A stretch of 64,000 nt of DNA from Cellvibrionaceae bacterium (GCA_025800365.1 JAOXRT010000131.1:59428-123427); one strand, 5' to 3'. Shown: positions 44,646 through 54,248, counted from the first letter of the stretch. Numbers and translations: made by a program. Notes: a model not told the origin generated them from the letters alone.

Positions 44646-46109
44646 TTACTTGTCTGTTGCTGGCGCTGTGCCGCGTAGTTCGATGGTAAATTCGTCAAAG
44701 CTCTCGAAGTATTCATTGCTCTGTGGATCGCTGTTTAAGTACTGTACTTCGAATTGTAAATCTGAACTTTGGTTGTTGACGGCGCCAATCTCAATGGCGG
44801 AAGCCATGCTCATTAAGCTGTGAGCATCTTCGATTTGCAACTCGCTGGTGGCGATTTGGCGCCCTCCACGCAAGGAGTCAACAATGTAATTGCGTAAGTT
44901 TTCCTTGCTGCTAACAAAAGCTTGATCGAGCAGCTGCTGAATCATTAATTCGCGCTGCGCTTCGTTATCCAATTCAGGCGCCTCTTGCACAGCGGTGCTT
45001 AAAGCGACGGCGCTTTTACGCTCTTGCCATTTAATTTGGGCTGGATCTATAAACGCAAGGCGCATGCTGGCGCACTCTTCGGCGGCAGCGCTAAGGCGTT
45101 GCTGGAAGCTTTCTTCATCAAGGTCTGCGAGCTCACGACAAGTTTCAACTAGGTTATTATCAGCCTGGCTATGTAAATAACTTAACTGGCGAATAATAAT
45201 GTCGGCCCGTTTGGTAAAGCCATGTAAGGCGCTACGGAGTGCGGGCAGCATAATATCGGCGGCACTGCGCATTCGTTGCTCTATTTGTTCTAGTAAAAAG
45301 TACAAATAAGATTGATCTTCAGAACAAAGATCAGGCACAACGCGGCGCAACTCTAGCTCTGCTTGTTGCTTAAAGGATTTGGGCTTGCTCCGGATTTTGC
45401 GAATAGTCTTCTTAATATCATCGCGGTACTTCTCAACACTGTCAGCTGAAAGACGAACCTGGATATCCGGTTGAAAGCGTTTTTCCATAAACTCGAAAAA
45501 CTGCTCGCTAGCTTGCTGTACCAATTGCTGTGCTTCAACCTCACGAACCAGTTCGCGCTTGCGTTCTTCTAGCTCGGCAATGATGTCCGTAAAATCGGTA
45601 ATAATTCGCTCTGAGTGATCGAAAGCATCTAATAAATCATAAACTTCAGCGCGGCTATGAAATGCTTCCAAAGAATTTAGGGTGTTGCGCGTATTGCGAT
45701 GACGAGTGCGAATCTGGCTGCTGTCAGCCTCTAGCAAAGCTTGGGCAAAAACCCGGCCCATACGGCTGAAAGGAAAACTGGTAGCCAAGGTAGCAGGGTC
45801 TACTTGGCGTTCTATCCAGCCGCAATCGATAAGTAGCTTAAGTAACCAGCTGGCCTGCTCGCGGGCGGTTTTAAAGCGTAATTCTTGATCCGCACCGTCT
45901 TCGCTATCACTCTCCAAAACCAACTTGGCGTTACGGGCGAGCGCCTCTGTAAAGATATCGATGATCAAGTCTCGATCAGGGGCGTGCCCGTAGTCTGCAG
46001 TAGCGCTGTATTGACGCTGGTAGAGCAAGGTCAGGCAGGCGGCTACCTGTGCCCTGTATTTGCCAGTTAAGGCTTTGAAAAAGTGTAAGCGTTCAGCACA
46101 AAAAAACAT
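44646..46109 (-). CDS. mksF: MksF/JetA-type kleisin subunit
   Basis: A 487-residue protein of the JetA/MksF kleisin family. The start [20 protein letters not shown] is the usual N-terminal JetA helix. It is followed by winged-helix segments ([15 protein letters not shown]), a long helical middle ([22 protein letters not shown] and [20 protein letters not shown]) and a C-terminal domain ending in [15 protein letters not shown] kleisin bridges the two heads of the SMC-like dimer. It is the first gene of the mksFEB operon and is divergent from trpB across 234 bases. Confidence 0.88.
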   Translation of the reverse strand: MFFCAERLHFFKALTGKYRAQVAACLTLLYQRQYSATADYGHAPDRDLIIDIFTEALARNAKLVLESDSEDGADQELRFKTAREQASWLLKLLIDCGWIERQVDPATLATSFPFSRMGRVFAQALLEADSSQIRTRHRNTRNTLNSLEAFHSRAEVYDLLDAFDHSERIITDFTDIIAELEERKRELVREVEAQQLVQQASEQFFEFMEKRFQPDIQVRLSADSVEKYRDDIKKTIRKIRSKPKSFKQQAELELRRVVPDLCSEDQSYLYFLLEQIEQRMRSAADIMLPALRSALHGFTKRADIIIRQLSYLHSQADNNLVETCRELADLDEESFQQRLSAAAEECASMRLAFIDPAQIKWQERKSAVALSTAVQEAPELDNEAQRELMIQQLLDQAFVSSKENLRNYIVDSLRGGRQIATSELQIEDAHSLMSMASAIEIGAVNNQSSDLQFEVQYLNSDPQSNEYFESFDEFTIELRGTAPATDK

Positions 46110-46343
46110 CGATAACCCTCGGCATTCCCTGCCATAGCGGGGCCAAAAGCGAGGATTTTACGCCTTTGCTAAGGGCGGGTAAATATGAGCTTTTCAATAG
46201 GGACTAATGGCCATTACTCAGGCTTGTCTAGCCGATATATAATAGGAGGTTCTAATATAAACATATACGATATAGCGCCTTAAATAGCACTTTTAATAAC
46301 AGCTAGAGCCTCAATAGGGCCGCCGCAAAGTGAGAATAGCAAT

Positions 46344-47561
46344 ATGCAAAACACATTTGATCATCCCTTACCCAATGAGCAGGGTTACTTTGGTGAATAT
46401 GGCGGAAGCTTTATTCCTCCAGAGCTACAGCAAATAATGAACGATATTGATGCGGCTTATAGAGAGATTCGCCAAGATCCTGAGTTTTTAAACCAGCTTG
46501 CTAGCCTTTATCAGCATTATGTTGGCCGCCCAAGCCCAATCTTCTTGGCTCAGAATTTATCTAAGAAATACGGTGCTGAGATCTACCTGAAACGAGAAGA
46601 CTTGAATCACACCGGTGCCCACAAAATAAACCACTGTCTTGGTGAAGCTTTATTGGCCAAGAAAATGGGTAAGAAAAAGATCATTGCTGAAACTGGTGCT
46701 GGGCAACACGGGGTTGCCTTGGCAACGGCAGCAGCCTTGCTGGGCCTAGAATGTGATATCTATATGGGCGAGGTAGATATTAAAAAGGAACATCCGAATG
46801 TTGTGCGCATGCATATCTTAGGTGCCAATGTGATCCCTGCTACTCATGGCCGCAAAACCTTAAAAGAGGCCGTAGACGCCGCATTCGAAGCCTACCTAAA
46901 AGATCCGCATAGCCAGCTGTATGCTATTGGTTCTGTAGTGGGTCCGCATCCCTTCCCAATGATGGTTCGCGACTTTCAGTCCATTATTGGAAATGAGGCA
47001 CGCCAGCAAATGCAGCAGCAATACGGTGGCCTACCTGATCATGTGGTTGCCTGTGTTGGCGGCGGATCTAATGCGATGGGAATCTTCAGCGCCTTTTTAG
47101 ATGATAAAGAGGTAGCCTTGCACGGCGTTGAGCCTGCAGGGCATACCATTGAAGTTGCCGGCGAACACGCGGCTACCCTAAGCAAAGGCCAGCCAGGTAC
47201 TATGCATGGCTTTAAGTCTTATATGTTGCAAGACGAGCAAGGTGAACCGCAAGAGGTGTACTCTGTCGCCAGTGGTTTGGATTATCCCTCAGTTGGGCCG
47301 CAGCATGCTTACCTTAAAGATATAGGGCGAGTTAATTACCACGCTATCGATGATAAACAAGCGATCGATGCTTTTTTTGAACTGTCCCGCATGGAAGGCA
47401 TCATACCGGCAATTGAATCCTCGCATGCGATTGCGCAAGCTTGCAAAATTGCAAAAGACGGGGGGCGTGTATTGGTAAACCTATCAGGTCGTGGCGATAA
47501 GGATATCGATTTTGTAGTTGAGAATTATGGCCAAGCCTATGGAGTAGACAACAAGCTATAA
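46344..47561 (+). CDS. trpB: Solitary tryptophan synthase beta chain homologue
   Basis: A 405-residue PLP enzyme. Catalytic features are intact: the PLP Lys in [10 protein letters not shown], the Glu in AETGAGQHG, the Gly-rich phosphate loop [10 protein letters not shown], and the terminal [10 protein letters not shown]. The usual beta chain makes tryptophan from indole and serine with the alpha chain. Departures from the common type include [13 protein letters not shown] (usually FGEFGGRYVPETL) and [15 protein letters not shown] (usually INNALGQALLAKRMG). No trpA is adjacent. It could be a stand-alone indole-salvage enzyme or a second copy. A strong terminator follows. Confidence 0.88.
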   Translation: MQNTFDHPLPNEQGYFGEYGGSFIPPELQQIMNDIDAAYREIRQDPEFLNQLASLYQHYVGRPSPIFLAQNLSKKYGAEIYLKREDLNHTGAHKINHCLGEALLAKKMGKKKIIAETGAGQHGVALATAAALLGLECDIYMGEVDIKKEHPNVVRMHILGANVIPATHGRKTLKEAVDAAFEAYLKDPHSQLYAIGSVVGPHPFPMMVRDFQSIIGNEARQQMQQQYGGLPDHVVACVGGGSNAMGIFSAFLDDKEVALHGVEPAGHTIEVAGEHAATLSKGQPGTMHGFKSYMLQDEQGEPQEVYSVASGLDYPSVGPQHAYLKDIGRVNYHAIDDKQAIDAFFELSRMEGIIPAIESSHAIAQACKIAKDGGRVLVNLSGRGDKDIDFVVENYGQAYGVDNKL

Positions 47562-47572
47562 TCGATAGCGTG

Positions 47573-47597
47573 GCGCTGCGTTCCCGCAGCGCTTTTT
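47573..47597 (+). terminator. Rho-independent terminator after trpB
   Basis: GCGCTGCG-TTCC-CGCAGCGC followed by five T residues. The T-run reaches the stop codon of the convergent gene. Confidence 0.82.
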
Positions 47598-48736
47598 CAT
47601 TTTGCCGTAATGAAAATTGAGTCTGGTATAGACCGGCTTCTTTGAAAGCTTCTTAACCTTGATCGGGTAGCGTCACTGATGCGAATGCCTTTAGAGAGCA
47701 AAAGTGCGCCGCTTTTAGTTTTTACATCACGAGACAATACCATATCATCATCAAGCTCTGATATTGGTACATGCTGTTCGTCTTTCTGAACGATATATTC
47801 CAAAGATTTTACGAATAGATCCAAAATTTTCGGGTCGTAGTAAATACCGGCTTTGCCCCGCATTTTGTTGATCGCATATTCACTGCTACCGTGTAGTGAT
47901 TCATAGTGGTCGAAATCTACGATAACTTTGAGTAGTCGAGATGCCACTGGAATATCACTACCAGAAACGTCATCCTCAGGGTATCCACTGCCATTAAAGT
48001 TTTTGTTCTGGTAGCGAATGGAGTTGGCGATATCCTCCATGCGGGGGATTCGGCTAATTAGCTGAAACGCTAACTCTGGGTGATAGTGGTACATTTGCTC
48101 GAAGTTGGCATCAAGTTTCTCTCCTTGGTTTATGGCGTTGATTGCCTCTTCAGGCAAGCTAACTAGGCCTACCAGACATAACATGGATAGCGCTTCGTAT
48201 CTCCAAACCTCTTTTACACCGAGAATAGATACGCATCGTGTAACATGATCCTTTAGTCTGGAAGTTCGGCCAAAGATATCAGGGCTTGCTAAGGCTAGAG
48301 TGTCACTCAAGGCCTCAATACTTGCGCGTAGAGTGTTTTCAAGGAGGTCCTCTTCGAGGTTGTTAAGGGTATATTGTTGGATTGCTGAGTTTAGTACCTC
48401 TGAAACGATCTGAGGTGAAGAGGGTTTATTTATAAACTTAAAAATATTACCCTGATTGATTGCATCTATCGCCGTTTGTTGGTCTGCATTCCCGGTCAGC
48501 ATGATTCTTATAGCATTTGGTTGAATTTCTTTTGACTTTTCTAGAAATTCAATACCGTTCATCTCCGGCATTTGCATATCAGATACGATTACCGAAAATG
48601 TAGTGCCAGCACTTAGCTGCTTAAGTGCTGCCTCCCCGCTGTCCGCAAGATGAATATCGAACTCTCCTCGGAGTGTTCTTCTGAAAGCTTTTAGTACATT
48701 GGGTTCGTCGTCAACAAATAACACGGAATGTTTCAT
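47597..48736 (-). CDS. Receiver protein with degenerate HD-GYP domain
   Basis: A 379-residue response regulator. The receiver (about 1-120) has DDE acidic residues, the phospho-acceptor in VIVSDMQMPEMNG and the Lys in FINKPSS. The output region (about 135-300) follows an HD-GYP plan: THPE-equivalent YHYHPELAFQLISRIP and the final NGSGYP. But the HD metal site is lost (LVGLVSLP stands where LHDIGKIGIP is expected) and HHE is replaced by YQNKN. It therefore probably does not hydrolyse cyclic di-GMP and may bind it or a partner. Last gene of the redox-signalling operon. Confidence 0.8.
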   Translation of the reverse strand: MKHSVLFVDDEPNVLKAFRRTLRGEFDIHLADSGEAALKQLSAGTTFSVIVSDMQMPEMNGIEFLEKSKEIQPNAIRIMLTGNADQQTAIDAINQGNIFKFINKPSSPQIVSEVLNSAIQQYTLNNLEEDLLENTLRASIEALSDTLALASPDIFGRTSRLKDHVTRCVSILGVKEVWRYEALSMLCLVGLVSLPEEAINAINQGEKLDANFEQMYHYHPELAFQLISRIPRMEDIANSIRYQNKNFNGSGYPEDDVSGSDIPVASRLLKVIVDFDHYESLHGSSEYAINKMRGKAGIYYDPKILDLFVKSLEYIVQKDEQHVPISELDDDMVLSRDVKTKSGALLLSKGIRISDATRSRLRSFQRSRSIPDSIFITAK

Positions 48737-48753
48737 GCTGTCCTCATTGATAC

Positions 48754-49926
48754 TTAAATATTACTGGAAATCTCTAGCCAAGATTCAATTTTGTCACTGC
48801 TAAAGTAGTCGCCCAATGGGCAGCGATCTGTATTCAGTAATGCTGTGTTGTTTAGCAGTTGATATACAATATGAATGATTTCGGGCGGAGCAATATGACT
48901 AAAATTTAAATGTTGTGGCTGATGTATTAACGCCAAGCAGCTACTAATGTCACCTGGAAGCCCCCAAAGATCCAATAGATATGCTCCTACTAGACTGCTG
49001 TCAAAACCAAAGACTTCACTTTCAGACCTATAAATTTCAACACTGTCCATTTCGCTAATGGATGCGGCTTTAAGATAGTCTTTAGGAAATTCCTGCTGTA
49101 AGACAATCTCGCCGATTCTGTGAAGTAATCCTGCTGTGAACGACTGATTAATAGCTCCCAGCTCTAACTTCTCGTGGGTAGCAATTTTTTTCGCTAGGAT
49201 CGCGGTGTTCTGGCTTTGTTGCCAGATTTTTTCCAAGTTAAAATGTTCGCTTTCTGGGCGAGGCAGCTGATCGAAGACCTTTATCGTCAGTATCAAGCTC
49301 TTGATTGTATCGATACCTAAGAAGTTTACTGCTTCGCAGGGCGATTCTATAGTTCTTCCTATCCCAAAATATGCAGAGTTGCAAATTTGAAGCAGTTTAG
49401 CTGTCATAGCGATATCTTGGCTGATTAGCTCTGAGATTGCATCTAGGCTTGAATCCTCTTTACTAAGCTCTTTGTTGATCTCGCTGTAAATAGTAGGGAG
49501 GCATGGCAAATTATCAATCTTAGATATAGCTTTGTTTAAAGCCGGGCAGGACAAGAGATCCTTCATTCTAAGGGATTTATTGATCGTAGATTTTAGCGTT
49601 TCAGGTTTGGCCGGCTTGGCTAAATATTGATGCGCGATGTTTATGCAGTTTAAAATTAATTCTGTTTCACTGTAACCAGACAAAACTATTCTGAGGGTTT
49701 CAGGGTATAGCTTTTTAACCTGTGTGAGCAGTTCAACCCCGTTCATATTTGGCATGCGCATATCGCTTACAATGACATCATAGGAGTTGTTCGACATTTC
49801 TTCGAGTGCAGCAGCCCCTGAGCTTGAAAAACTCATGGACCATTCATTTCTGGTAGAATGAAGAGCTCTCCTAAGCCCGCTTAGGACATTTTCCTCATCA
49901 TCTACAAACAGTATATTTTTCTTCAT
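48754..49926 (-). CDS. Receiver-HDOD response regulator
   Basis: A 390-residue protein. The receiver domain (about 1-120) has FVDDEEN, the phospho-acceptor in VIVSDMRMPNMNG and Lys in YLAKPAKP. The HDOD domain (about 130-370) is recognised by NLPCLPTIYSEI, the AMTAKLLQICNSAYFG segment and HRIGEIVLQQEFP. HDOD domains act as signalling or scaffolding outputs. Two bases behind the histidine kinase and 17 bases before the next response regulator, so these are the kinase's likely phosphate acceptors. Confidence 0.87.
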   Translation of the reverse strand: MKKNILFVDDEENVLSGLRRALHSTRNEWSMSFSSSGAAALEEMSNNSYDVIVSDMRMPNMNGVELLTQVKKLYPETLRIVLSGYSETELILNCINIAHQYLAKPAKPETLKSTINKSLRMKDLLSCPALNKAISKIDNLPCLPTIYSEINKELSKEDSSLDAISELISQDIAMTAKLLQICNSAYFGIGRTIESPCEAVNFLGIDTIKSLILTIKVFDQLPRPESEHFNLEKIWQQSQNTAILAKKIATHEKLELGAINQSFTAGLLHRIGEIVLQQEFPKDYLKAASISEMDSVEIYRSESEVFGFDSSLVGAYLLDLWGLPGDISSCLALIHQPQHLNFSHIAPPEIIHIVYQLLNNTALLNTDRCPLGDYFSSDKIESWLEISSNI

Positions 49927-49928
49927 TG

Positions 49929-52085
49929 CTAATCAGGTTTTTCGTCAATAGGAAGGCTAATAGTAAAAGTCGTTCCCTCACCTACCTCGCTGCTAATGTT
50001 AATTGTTCCTTTGTGTTTGTCCTTTATTACAGAATATGAAATAGATAGCCCCTGTCCGGTCCCTTTTCCGACTCCTTTGGTAGTGAAAAATGGGTCAAAG
50101 ACTTTGTTGATTATCTCTTGCGGAATTCCAATGCCATCATCCTTGATTTCAATTACGGCAGATTTATTTTCGAGCCTAGTAATAATCTCAATCAGGCCCA
50201 TTTCTTTACCTCTGTATTTCTCCTCGATAGCATGTGAAGAGTTTACTATCATGTTGAGAAATACTTGATTAAGCTCTCCGGGGAAGCAGCTAACTGGGGG
50301 GAGGTCTTTTTCAAGGTTGAGTTTTAGATCGGCAATGTATTTCCATTCGCTCTTTGAAATGATCGAAGTGCTCTCGATTGCCTTGTTAAGGTCGATTTTT
50401 TGCTTTTCCTCACCGTCAGGGTGCGAGAAGTTCTTCATTGCACCAACGATCTTGTTGATGCGCTTTAGACCGTCCTTAGATTGCGTGATCGCATCTGGAA
50501 GCTCTTCCTGAAGAAACTCAAAGTCTAAGTCTTCTAAGTAGTTTTCGTTGATTTCGGATAATTCATTTCCATGTTGTTCGATAAATTCAATCAGCTCCTG
50601 GCAAGATGTGCCGATAAAATTCAGATTGTCACCTACAAATTGCGCGGGTGTATTCACTTCATGGGCAATTCCCGCAGCCAGTTGGCCAATAGATTCGAGT
50701 TTCTGTGATTGTCTTAGTTGAGCCTCGATTTCTTGATTCTTTAACTCCTGTTCTTTTTGTTTGGATATATCAAGATACACACCACGAAGCTTGTGCAGTC
50801 TACCGTTTTTAAATATTCGGCTAATAATGCCTTTGAGCCAAATTCTTTCATTATCAATGCGCTTGCTTTGGAATTCGATTTGAAAGCTACTATTGTGGCC
50901 TTCGCCTTCTATAATTTTTAGCATAATGTCTTGCTGCCCAGTACCTTCCATTAGGCTGCCAATAATAAAGTCGCCGCTTGTAAAGCAATCGGGTGGGTAT
51001 CCGAGTATGCGTTCTACTTGCTCGCTAATGTAGTTATAACGCATTGTTACAGGATCTCCCTCCCAGAGGATTCCGTCAATGGAGTTTGTTAGGGAAGATA
51101 GCTCGTTGTTAGATTCTTGAAGCTTGTCGTAGAGTTCTTGAGATTTCTCCGCTTCACTTTCAAGTTCTAACTTCGCCTCATTTAGCTCTTTAGTTTTTAT
51201 ATCGACCTTATGATTGACGAGCTGTGTCTCGATACTTTGATAGCGAACGTAGTACAAGAGAATGAGTGTCAACGTTAGACTAAAGATAAAAGGCAAAAAA
51301 TCGGACCAGCTGTCAAGCTGATAAAAGTCATTGCCTGGGTCAAACGCTATTGATAAATCCTTGTTTGCATATTTGATGGCATAGGGTAGAAAAATAATGT
51401 TTTTATTTGCTGCTCGAAGCTCTTCTAAACTCACTTCCTGCGAAAAGTCTACTGGGAAGGTGTATAAACTGCTAAATCCGGATAATCTATCGCCAGTAAA
51501 AATATGCGTCTTTTGCCAGTCTTCACTTGATCTTTCAATCACATTGGAAAGCATGCTGTTTATACTGCAGCAGGCAATCAGCTGCATGTTGGCAGATTCC
51601 GGTATTTTAGTGGAAATGCACATGACATTTGCAGAATGGACTTTGGGTTTTATTAAAATGGAAAACTGATTGGGATTGCTATCGTTTTCTGAGAAATAGT
51701 TTTTAATGTGAGGTTTTAGGTCGAATTTACTACTTTCTCTCAAGGCATGTAGAGTTGCAGACTGCTCGGTCTCTCCATCATAAAGATAAAATGACTCGTG
51801 AGTGGATAGATCCTTAACTAAGCTTTCTATTTGATCTTTGTCTAAACGGTTCTTCTTGATTATCTCTGAGATAGAGCTGGCCAATATTCTGGAATAGTTC
51901 TCTTTGCTTTTGAAGGTGTCTCCGATAATCAGGGTTAGACTCGAGATCTTAGCTTCAAAGTCGAACTTTTTTTGCTTTACTTGTTCATTAATCTCAGAGT
52001 TTTGAATAAGGACGGAAATAGTGCATCCAATAATAAATATTACCGAAAATACTATGGCATCTTTCTTGGTTTCTATCACTTTCAT
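49929..52085 (-). CDS. Membrane PAS-domain sensor histidine kinase
   Basis: A 718-residue hybrid-free kinase. Transmembrane helices at about 8-27 and 265-285 flank a periplasmic sensor domain of about 235 residues without a family I recognise. A coiled coil (290-330) is followed by a PAS/PAC domain (about 330-460), the HisKA box AGIAHEVNTPAQFVGDNL, and the HATPase boxes NMIVNSSHAI, DDGIGIP and GKGTGQGLSIS. The variant HEVNTPAQ is common in marine gammaproteobacterial kinases. The start overlaps the cytochrome c stop by four bases, so it is translated with the periplasmic electron carriers. Confidence 0.9.
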   Translation of the reverse strand: MKVIETKKDAIVFSVIFIIGCTISVLIQNSEINEQVKQKKFDFEAKISSLTLIIGDTFKSKENYSRILASSISEIIKKNRLDKDQIESLVKDLSTHESFYLYDGETEQSATLHALRESSKFDLKPHIKNYFSENDSNPNQFSILIKPKVHSANVMCISTKIPESANMQLIACCSINSMLSNVIERSSEDWQKTHIFTGDRLSGFSSLYTFPVDFSQEVSLEELRAANKNIIFLPYAIKYANKDLSIAFDPGNDFYQLDSWSDFLPFIFSLTLTLILLYYVRYQSIETQLVNHKVDIKTKELNEAKLELESEAEKSQELYDKLQESNNELSSLTNSIDGILWEGDPVTMRYNYISEQVERILGYPPDCFTSGDFIIGSLMEGTGQQDIMLKIIEGEGHNSSFQIEFQSKRIDNERIWLKGIISRIFKNGRLHKLRGVYLDISKQKEQELKNQEIEAQLRQSQKLESIGQLAAGIAHEVNTPAQFVGDNLNFIGTSCQELIEFIEQHGNELSEINENYLEDLDFEFLQEELPDAITQSKDGLKRINKIVGAMKNFSHPDGEEKQKIDLNKAIESTSIISKSEWKYIADLKLNLEKDLPPVSCFPGELNQVFLNMIVNSSHAIEEKYRGKEMGLIEIITRLENKSAVIEIKDDGIGIPQEIINKVFDPFFTTKGVGKGTGQGLSISYSVIKDKHKGTINISSEVGEGTTFTISLPIDEKPD

Positions 52086-52810
52086 TGCTTAAGTGACTCG
52101 ATGTAGTAGATAAGAGAATTGATTTCATGATCAAGAAGCTCTTGCCCCCAGGCGGGCATCTGTTTTGATCTGCCTAATGGGCTGCCTCCCAAACTGATTA
52201 TGTTTTTCAGGTAGCTAGTGTCTTTAGTACTTCTTCTTAAGTTGTAGGGCGGAGGGTCTGTGATGACGCTTTTTGACAGAACGCCGTCTCCCTCGCCATT
52301 TGCACCATGACATATTTTGCATCGGCTTAAGTAAATTGTTCTGCCTAAGAACTTGTTGCTCTGTAATTCCCCTGAGAAAGATCTTATTTCCTCAATTGCG
52401 CCGTCATAATTTTCTCTCAGCTTAATCACAAAGTTCGAAACAGATACTATTTGGGGTTCGCTGAGTTCACCTTTCCAGGGTGGTGAATATGGGCTCATCT
52501 TGCCTTTGCTTCCGCCATTCGTGACAATTTTGATTACGTCTTTTAGTTTCGTGCCGAATTTTTGATTGAACAAGCTGGCACTAGGGTACTCTTCGATAGA
52601 TAGAGGAATATAGCCATCTCCGTGGCCAGAGTTGCCATGACATAAGGCACAGCGTTTTAAATAAATACTAGCTCCTGAGTTTAATCCAGTATCACCAGAG
52701 GAAAAGGCAGGGAAGAAAATGTTGAGTGCTAAACATAGAATGAGCCATTTGGCCCTATCTATAATTATTCTACTTTTACTTTGAGCTTCATAAAGGGGTG
52801 AATAGCACAT
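52082..52810 (-). CDS. Secreted two-haem c-type cytochrome
   Basis: A 242-residue exported protein with two c-type haem motifs: CALCHG (about 54) and CKICHGANGEGDG (about 169), plus the axial Met segment KQMPAWG in the second domain. The hydrophobic export segment is WLILCLALNIFFPAFSS, preceded by an unusually long 22-residue N-terminal stretch. The only suitable ATG lies 46 bases inside the preceding cupredoxin gene. AGGAGAGG is upstream, so it is translated from within the coding end of its neighbour. It belongs to the cytochrome c class I tandem type and is expected to pass electrons in the periplasm. Confidence 0.85.
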   Translation of the reverse strand: MCYSPLYEAQSKSRIIIDRAKWLILCLALNIFFPAFSSGDTGLNSGASIYLKRCALCHGNSGHGDGYIPLSIEEYPSASLFNQKFGTKLKDVIKIVTNGGSKGKMSPYSPPWKGELSEPQIVSVSNFVIKLRENYDGAIEEIRSFSGELQSNKFLGRTIYLSRCKICHGANGEGDGVLSKSVITDPPPYNLRRSTKDTSYLKNIISLGGSPLGRSKQMPAWGQELLDHEINSLIYYIESLKQ

Positions 52811-53079
52811 TGGACTATAACCTCTCCTTGTTTATCAAATTTTACCGATTTTGAAACTCCCTTAGCATATGACCCTAGGTCAAATGATTTTGATTCAGAC
52901 ATGCTGTAAACATTATGAAAAAAAGGGTCCTGATTTGGGAATTTAATGGTGTCCCCTTTTTTTATGGTGATAGATTTTTTGGTGAATGCTTTGTTTTTCT
53001 GTCCAATCACATGCTCTGCTGCCATTACGGATGTAGACATTGAAAACAGTGCTAATATTGCTGTTATGAAAAATTTCAT
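52765..53079 (-). CDS. Plastocyanin-like cupredoxin
   Basis: A 104-residue blue-copper protein with a signal peptide (about 1-20). The type-1 copper ligands can be placed as His in PFFHNVYS, then Cys, His and Met in VQCAIHPFMK. The KFPNQD segment is typical of small cupredoxins found beside cytochrome c peroxidases. It would carry electrons between the peroxidase and cytochromes in the periplasm. It starts eight bases after the peroxidase stop and overlaps the next cytochrome gene by 46 bases. Confidence 0.9.
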   Translation of the reverse strand: MKFFITAILALFSMSTSVMAAEHVIGQKNKAFTKKSITIKKGDTIKFPNQDPFFHNVYSMSESKSFDLGSYAKGVSKSVKFDKQGEVIVQCAIHPFMKLKVKVE

Positions 53080-53087
53080 CTAGGTCC

Positions 53088-54059
53088 TCACTCTAATGAA
53101 TTAAGAAAAGCCAGTAGCTTCTCTTTTTCTTCCTTGTTTAAATTTATGGGCAGTAAGCTTGGCGAGAAGTTGTGTTTTTGAACACTCACTTCTTGGTAGT
53201 GCTCAATGACCTCTAACAGTGTTTTAGCACTGCCATCGTGAAAATACGGGGCGGTTCGAGTTGCAAGTCGTAAGCTTGGTGTCTTGAAGGCCCTTTTCAT
53301 TAGAGCAATGGGCGTGAAACGATAGCGTCCAGGGTCCTCGGGTTTTTGTTTGCTCAAGCCGATATTGTGGAACCCGTCGTCAGTGAAATTCGGTGGGTGG
53401 TGACAGACAGCGCAGGCGGCTTTTTGAGGATCTATAAATAGCTTGAAGCCCAGAATTTCTTCCTTATTGAGAGCTGACTCATCACCTTTTATCCAACGAT
53501 CAAAACGTGTGTTTGATGCTGTAATGCTACGTTGAAACTCGGCTAAGGCAGTGCTAATGCGAGCGGAGTCGATGGCGCTGTCACCGAAAGCTTTTTCAAA
53601 TAAGTTTGGGTACTCTTGATTTGACGCTACTTTTGCAATGAGTAGTTTTTCGTTTAAGCCCATTTCCAACGGGTCGAAAAATGGCATTAATGCCTGCTGT
53701 TCAAGGCTGTCCGCTTTTCCATCCCACATGAGCACCTTTGCATAAGCTGTATTAATAATTGAAGGGGTTGCTCGTTTAAGGGGCTCACCGTTCAGCCCCT
53801 GTGCTGTAGGTTTGCCATCACTCCAACCGAGCTCTGGAATGTGACAGCTGGCACAAGAAGTGCTTTTGTCGATACTGAGGTTTGTATCGAAGAATATTTT
53901 CTTGCCAAGCTCGCTGAGTTGTTTATGTTGCGGGTGTAGAGTTGGTGCCGGTAAAAGCCATTGCTTCCTTAGTTCGCGAAGCTCATCAGTGCTGAAGGGG
54001 GCTTCCGCGGAGGACTCAATGCATATTGCAAGTAGAGGTAAAAATATCCAAAGCCTCAT
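53088..54059 (-). CDS. Di-haem cytochrome c peroxidase/MauG-family protein
   Basis: A 323-residue periplasmic protein with signal peptide (about 1-18). The two haem-binding motifs are CASCH (about 65) and CAVCHH (about 212). Conserved blocks include LSIDKSTSCASCHIPELGWSDG, ATPSIINTAYAKVLMWDGK, FKTPSLR and APYFHDGSAKTL. Members either reduce H2O2 using electrons from small carriers or act as MauG-type oxidases. The adjacent cupredoxin and cytochrome c favour electron donors to a peroxidase. First gene of a six-gene operon. Its length is on the short side of the bacterial CCP range. Confidence 0.9.
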   Translation of the reverse strand: MRLWIFLPLLAICIESSAEAPFSTDELRELRKQWLLPAPTLHPQHKQLSELGKKIFFDTNLSIDKSTSCASCHIPELGWSDGKPTAQGLNGEPLKRATPSIINTAYAKVLMWDGKADSLEQQALMPFFDPLEMGLNEKLLIAKVASNQEYPNLFEKAFGDSAIDSARISTALAEFQRSITASNTRFDRWIKGDESALNKEEILGFKLFIDPQKAACAVCHHPPNFTDDGFHNIGLSKQKPEDPGRYRFTPIALMKRAFKTPSLRLATRTAPYFHDGSAKTLLEVIEHYQEVSVQKHNFSPSLLPINLNKEEKEKLLAFLNSLE

Positions 54060-54187
54060 AACGTGGGTACCCAGCTAGCAATTAATACTAAATAACCAGA
54101 TATTTAGTTAGGTTATACAACAAATGTAGTATAGAAATGGCGTTTGGCAATTATTGATAAGGCAATATAGAGCAGATTGCTCTAGTT

Positions 54188-54208
54188 AAGGAGGCTGCTT
54201 GCCTCCTT
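54188..54208 (-). terminator. Hairpin downstream of yicC
   Basis: AAGGAGGC-TGCTT-GCCTCCTT, eight-base perfect stem, about 40 bases past the yicC stop and before the peroxidase gene. No strong U-run. Confidence 0.4.
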
Positions 54209-54248
54209 CACTAGCTAGGCGGGAAAGGTAAGGTGGGCTGGGTTTGTC

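Noticed and set aside
40325..46109. Calling the condensin genes a full Wadjet defence system.
   Set aside because: JetD/MksG is missing in the neighbourhood; only the three condensin subunits can be supported.
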